Assembly: GCF_003477995.1 (NCBI RefSeq)
Contig: NZ_QUEM01000037.1
Location: 1 to 29,811, forward strand
Direction of reading: 5' to 3'
Length of the DNA: 29,811 bases
DNA from: Bacteroides sp. OF04-15BH
GTDB taxonomy: Bacteria > Bacteroidota > Bacteroidia > Bacteroidales > Bacteroidaceae
The position numbers and the translations under genes were made by a program. Positions 26,648 to 29,811 of the stretch are shown here, one piece after another (position 1 is the stretch's first letter; each line of letters starts with the position of its first letter). The notes under the pieces were generated by a model that saw only the letters and a program-made list of their open reading frames with translations, made no database searches and was not told the DNA's origin.

Positions 26648-28675
26648 ATGCCAAACTTTGAACTGACCGCAGACTACCGCCCCACCGGTGACCAGCCGGA
26701 GGCCATCGCACAACTTACCGAAGGTGTACTGCAAGGCGTTCCGGCACAAACCCTGCTGGGAGTAACCGGTTCGGGCAAAACCTTTACCATTGCCAATGTC
26801 ATCAAAAACATAAACAAACCTACGCTGATTCTGAGCCACAACAAAACCCTGGCCGCCCAGCTGTATGGAGAATTCAAGAGTTTCTTCCCCAACAACGCGG
26901 TGGAATATTATGTTTCTTATTATGACTATTATCAGCCGGAAGCCTATATCCCCTCGACCGACACTTACATCGAAAAGGATCTGGCCATCAACGAGGAAAT
27001 CGACAAACTACGTCTGGCTGCCACGTCGGCTTTACTGTCGGGACGAAAAGATGTCATCGTGGTTTCGTCGGTGAGCTGTATCTACGGTATGGGAAACCCG
27101 GCTGCCTTCTATGATAATGTGATTGACGTGAAGCGCGGAGGCATCATAGACCGAAACGTGCTGCTCCGCCGTCTGGTGGACTCGCTGTATCAGCGTAACG
27201 ACTTGGAACTGAACCGAGGATGCTTCCGGGTAAAGGGAGATACGGTAGATATCGCCCTGGCCTACACGGATCATATCCTGCGCCTGACTTTCTGGGATGA
27301 CGAAATAGAATCCATAGAGGAAGTGGACCCGATCAGTCTGCTCCGTCTGGGCAGTTTTGAAGAATACAAGATTTATCCGGCCAACCTGTTTATGACCACC
27401 AAAGAGAGTGTCCAGTCTGCCATTCATCAGATAGAAGATGACCTGCACAAACAGGTACAATATTTTGAAGAAATCGGCAAACCGTTCGAGGCCAAAAGAA
27501 TCTATGAACGGGTCACCTACGACATGGAGATGATTCGCGAACTGGGCCACTGCAGCGGCATTGAGAACTATTCGCGCTACTTTGACGGACGCGAACCGGG
27601 CACACGCCCCTACTGTCTGCTCGATTTCTTTCCGGAAGATTTTCTGATTGTCATCGACGAGAGCCATGTATCTGTACCACAGATCAATGCCATGTATGGC
27701 GGAGACCACGCCCGTAAAAAGAATCTGGTGGAATACGGCTTCCGCTTGCCGGCAGCCATGGACAACCGACCGCTCAAATTTGAGGAGTTCCAGCAGTTGG
27801 CCAAACAGGTGATCTATGTATCTGCCACTCCGGCCGATTACGAACTCCGGCAAAGTGAAGGTATCGTGGTGGAACAGGTAATCCGACCGACCGGACTTCT
27901 CGACCCGATTATCGAGGTACGCCCGAGCATGAACCAGGTGGACGACCTGATGGAAGAGATTCAGCAACGTATCGAAAGAGACGAACGCGTCCTGGTGACC
28001 ACACTGACCAAACGTATGGCCGAAGAACTCACAGACTATTTTCTGAAACATGACATACGCACCAACTATATTCACAGTGATGTGGACACCCTGGAACGTG
28101 TGCAGATTATGGACGATCTGCGCGCCGGAATGTTTGACGTGTTGGTTGGTGTCAACCTGCTGCGTGAAGGTCTGGACCTGCCGGAAGTTTCTCTGGTGGC
28201 CATTCTGGATGCCGACAAGGAAGGTTTCCTGCGCTCTCACCGTTCGCTGACACAGACGGTGGGACGTGCCGCCCGTAATGTGAACGGAAAAGCCATCATG
28301 TATGCCGACCGCATCACGGAAAGCATGCAGAAGACCATTGACGAAACCAATCGGAGACGGGAAAAGCAGCTGCGCTATAATGAGGAACACCACATCACTC
28401 CGCAGCAGATCAAGAAAGCCCGCAAGATGACCGATCTGATTCAGGCCAACAACGAGGCACAGGCAGAAAACCGTGCTTATATTGTAGAAGAAAAGACTTT
28501 AAAGGTGGCCGATCCGATTCTGGAATACATGAACCGGGAACAACTGGAAAAAAGCATTGCCAAAACACGCAAGCAAATGCAGGAAGCAGCCAAGAATCTG
28601 GACTTTGTGGCAGCCGCCCATTTCCGCGACGAAATGCTGCGCATGGAAGAACTGCTTCGAGACAAAGAGGCATAA
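26648..28675 (+). CDS. uvrB: Excinuclease ABC subunit B
   Basis: The 675-residue protein has the full UvrB set: Walker A GVTGSGKTFT near residue 38, the damage-probing hairpin region YYVSYYDYYQPEAYIP, the helicase box VIDESHVS, motif VSATPADYEL, and the C-terminal helicase core (VGVNLLREGLDLPEVSLVAILDADKEGFLRS, TVGRAARN). A UVR helical domain at about 630-668 binds UvrC or UvrA. It verifies the lesion handed over by UvrA. The gene is monocistronic here, with its own consensus promoter, and is divergent from bamD. Confidence 0.97.
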   Translation: MPNFELTADYRPTGDQPEAIAQLTEGVLQGVPAQTLLGVTGSGKTFTIANVIKNINKPTLILSHNKTLAAQLYGEFKSFFPNNAVEYYVSYYDYYQPEAYIPSTDTYIEKDLAINEEIDKLRLAATSALLSGRKDVIVVSSVSCIYGMGNPAAFYDNVIDVKRGGIIDRNVLLRRLVDSLYQRNDLELNRGCFRVKGDTVDIALAYTDHILRLTFWDDEIESIEEVDPISLLRLGSFEEYKIYPANLFMTTKESVQSAIHQIEDDLHKQVQYFEEIGKPFEAKRIYERVTYDMEMIRELGHCSGIENYSRYFDGREPGTRPYCLLDFFPEDFLIVIDESHVSVPQINAMYGGDHARKKNLVEYGFRLPAAMDNRPLKFEEFQQLAKQVIYVSATPADYELRQSEGIVVEQVIRPTGLLDPIIEVRPSMNQVDDLMEEIQQRIERDERVLVTTLTKRMAEELTDYFLKHDIRTNYIHSDVDTLERVQIMDDLRAGMFDVLVGVNLLREGLDLPEVSLVAILDADKEGFLRSHRSLTQTVGRAARNVNGKAIMYADRITESMQKTIDETNRRREKQLRYNEEHHITPQQIKKARKMTDLIQANNEAQAENRAYIVEEKTLKVADPILEYMNREQLEKSIAKTRKQMQEAAKNLDFVAAAHFRDEMLRMEELLRDKEA

Positions 28676-28713
28676 AACATTTGCCGCAAACAAGAACATC
28701 CCTCCGGGATATA

Positions 28714-28758
28714 AAAAGGGTCGTATCAAGCTCTGTGGAGTAATGATACGATCCTTTT
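28714..28758. terminator. Bidirectional terminator between uvrB and DUF5020 genes
   Basis: A 15-bp inverted repeat pairs 28714-28728 with 28744-28758 around a 15-base loop, with one G-T wobble. It lies between convergent genes, with A-tract and T-tract sides, so it can serve both. Confidence 0.85.
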
Positions 28759-28766
28759 CGTGTATT

Positions 28767-29486
28767 TTAGAAAGTCCACTTGCATGCCAAAGTAGGAATG
28801 GCATAGAAGCGGTTATTACGTCCGTTTACCGGATATACAAAGTTGTTGCTGATTTCCACCTCTGTACCCACGCTGAGCTTGAAATCATCGCTCACACGCT
28901 TCAGAGGAGCCAGATTGAACCAGAACTGAGGCTCACTCAATACAATCAGGTTGCCATCTACGGAGTTGTCATGCCATACATCCAGAAATCCGCTGAAAGT
29001 ACACAGGCCCTTGGCAAAAGTATTGCGCCATACTCCGGTTACCTGCCAGGAATGCTTGCACTGGTCGTGCTTGGCCAGATACTTATACATTACCTGCAAA
29101 GAAACACCTTTGCTGAAATCCTTACTGTTCCAGTTGTAAGCCGGACCCACCAGATAAGCATCGTTGAACGAGCCGAAACCGTTCAGTCCACCATCGTACT
29201 CCACATGAGCAGCAACCGGTGCTTTCCAGAACTGCAACTCACGGGAAATTTCTCCATAGGCTCCCCGCATGGTCTGATCACCAAAATCGGCATCAATAAA
29301 GAAATAGGTACTACCCCACTTGTCGGCTGTAAAGTTCTCAATGGTTGCCGTCAGGCGCTGGCGGTTGTTCAAATCACCCCCATACATTGCATGACCCAGG
29401 TCGTAATGTAACTGGACATCGAGCTGTGCAGCACAACTGAGCGCACCTGCTACAAGTGCAGATGCCATAAAAAATCTTTTTTTCAT
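28767..29486 (-). CDS. DUF5020 family outer-membrane protein (Tsx-like barrel)
   Basis: The 239-residue protein has a signal peptide (MKKRFFMASALVAGALSCAAQ). The mature part is a beta-barrel with regular amphipathic strands (LTATIENFTADKWGSTYFFID, AHVEYDGGLNG, VSLQVMYKYL, WQVTGVWRNTF, LSVGTEVEISNNF) and ends in Phe (ACKWTF), the usual outer-membrane sorting signal read by BamA. DUF5020 proteins resemble nucleoside-specific Tsx channels, but a substrate cannot be assigned. It is monocistronic, with a perfect promoter match upstream. Confidence 0.88.
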   Translation of the reverse strand: MKKRFFMASALVAGALSCAAQLDVQLHYDLGHAMYGGDLNNRQRLTATIENFTADKWGSTYFFIDADFGDQTMRGAYGEISRELQFWKAPVAAHVEYDGGLNGFGSFNDAYLVGPAYNWNSKDFSKGVSLQVMYKYLAKHDQCKHSWQVTGVWRNTFAKGLCTFSGFLDVWHDNSVDGNLIVLSEPQFWFNLAPLKRVSDDFKLSVGTEVEISNNFVYPVNGRNNRFYAIPTLACKWTF

Positions 29487-29511
29487 TACTTTTGTTTAAA
29501 AATTAACGGTG

Positions 29512-29543
29512 CAAAGGTAGACTATTTATTTCAATAGACCAAA
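29512..29543 (-). promoter_or_regulatory. Bacteroides-type promoter of the DUF5020 gene
   Basis: On the minus strand TTTG (29543-29540), a 20-base spacer and TACCTTTG (29519-29512) match the consensus exactly. The start codon at 29486 lies 25 bases downstream. Confidence 0.75.
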
Positions 29544-29676
29544 AATATAAGAACAGATATGGTCGACGATTTTTTCTTTGCACAAAAAAATCAGCCGCTT
29601 TTGTATTATTATAATAAGGAGTAAATGGGTCCTCGAAAAAAAAATATGCTTTTTTTGAAAAAAAATCGCCCGAAAA
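29544..29676. other. A-tract-rich spacer between divergent promoters
   Basis: This stretch contains several A/T runs of seven or more (around 29583, 29636, 29651 and 29658), roughly in helical phase, just upstream of the tRNA promoter. It codes for nothing convincing. It may act as a curved UP-like element that strengthens tRNA transcription, which is inference. Confidence 0.35.
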
Positions 29677-29707
29677 TTTGCAGATTCAAAAAAAGTGCGT
29701 ACCTTTG
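29677..29707 (+). promoter_or_regulatory. Promoter of the tRNA gene
   Basis: TTTG at 29677-29680, a 19-base spacer and TACCTTTG at 29700-29707 match the sigma-ABfr consensus exactly. Transcription should start near 29714, about 58 bases before the mature tRNA 5' end. Confidence 0.8.
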
Positions 29708-29771
29708 CACTCGCAATCGGGAAACAAACAATGAACAAAACAAAAACAACGAGTTCACCGAAAGCAAAAGA

Positions 29772-29811
29772 GGGCGTTTAGCTCAGCTGGTTCAGAGCAT
29801 CTGCCTTACAA
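29772..29811 (+). tRNA. tRNA-Val (anticodon TAC), 5' part only
   Basis: The window ends inside this gene. The visible 40 bases give the acceptor strand GGGCGTT, TA, the D arm (GCTC-AGCTGGTTCA-GAGC), then the 5' anticodon stem TCTGC and loop CTTACAA with anticodon TAC, which reads GTA valine codons. The T arm and 3' acceptor strand lie beyond the edge, so further tRNAs in tandem cannot be judged. Confidence 0.9.

Noticed and set aside
27032..28393. A 453-codon open frame antisense to uvrB
   Set aside because: It is fully inside uvrB on the other strand and its composition (many His, Gln and Val from reversed codons) is that of a shadow frame, with no domain.
29625..29811. An ATG-start frame with a good Shine-Dalgarno-like AAGGAG, open to the window end
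   Set aside because: It would run through a perfect tRNA promoter and into the tRNA gene itself, and its codons are mostly A-tract lysines, so it is not a credible gene.

Overview
The window looks like a chromosomal segment of a gut-type Bacteroidales bacterium (Bacteroides, Phocaeicola or a close relative). The grounds are: an Rpb6-like RNA polymerase omega subunit, a BamD lipoprotein beside it, DUF4293 and DUF5020 proteins, a CHU_C (gliding or type B sorting) domain, many secreted glycan hydrolases, weak Shine-Dalgarno sequences, and several promoters matching the Bacteroides sigma-ABfr consensus TTTG-N19-20-TAnnTTTG. I could not run any search, so family assignments rest on motifs read by eye.

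Layout. (1) 166-7727, minus strand: a run of five genes. In transcription order they are a canonical GH33 sialidase, a metallophosphoesterase, a GH116 glucosidase/glucosylceramidase, an HD phosphohydrolase and a second sialidase-fold protein. The run ends in a hairpin terminator at 122-166. An AraC-type regulator (7956-8861) lies just upstream on the same strand. (2) 9062-12077, plus strand, more A/T-rich than its flanks: a Tat-signal aldo/keto reductase, a second cytoplasmic aldo/keto reductase, then tatA and tatC, in one apparent operon divergent from the AraC gene. (3) 12254-17070, plus strand: GH35 beta-galactosidase and GH95 alpha-L-fucosidase behind a consensus promoter, ending at a perfect 18-bp bidirectional hairpin. 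(4) 17158-22236, minus strand: a CHU_C-domain protein, uvrA, a YbaK-type deacylase and a YghZ-type aldo/keto reductase, tightly packed. (5) 22325-24780, plus strand: a triple-LysM periplasmic-binding-like protein and a translationally coupled outer-membrane beta-barrel, ending at a perfect 16-bp bidirectional hairpin. (6) 24825-26466, minus strand: bamD, rpoZ and a DUF4293 gene. (7) 26648-28675, plus strand: uvrB. (8) 28767-29486, minus strand: a DUF5020 outer-membrane protein. (9) From 29772 the first 40 bases of a tRNA-Val(TAC), cut by the window end.

How the parts fit. The two hydrolase blocks together carry enzymes that could remove sialic acid, fucose, galactose and glucose from host mucin O-glycans or glycosphingolipids, but no SusC/SusD pair is present here. 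The central block joins a minimal TatA-TatC translocase to a likely Tat substrate and places an AraC regulator opposite two aldehyde-reductase-type enzymes. Its TatC has Ile where the family normally has the signal-binding Glu of the N-terminal HLxELR motif. The right half is mostly housekeeping (excision repair, outer-membrane assembly, transcription). The LysM/beta-barrel pair is the least explained part of it.
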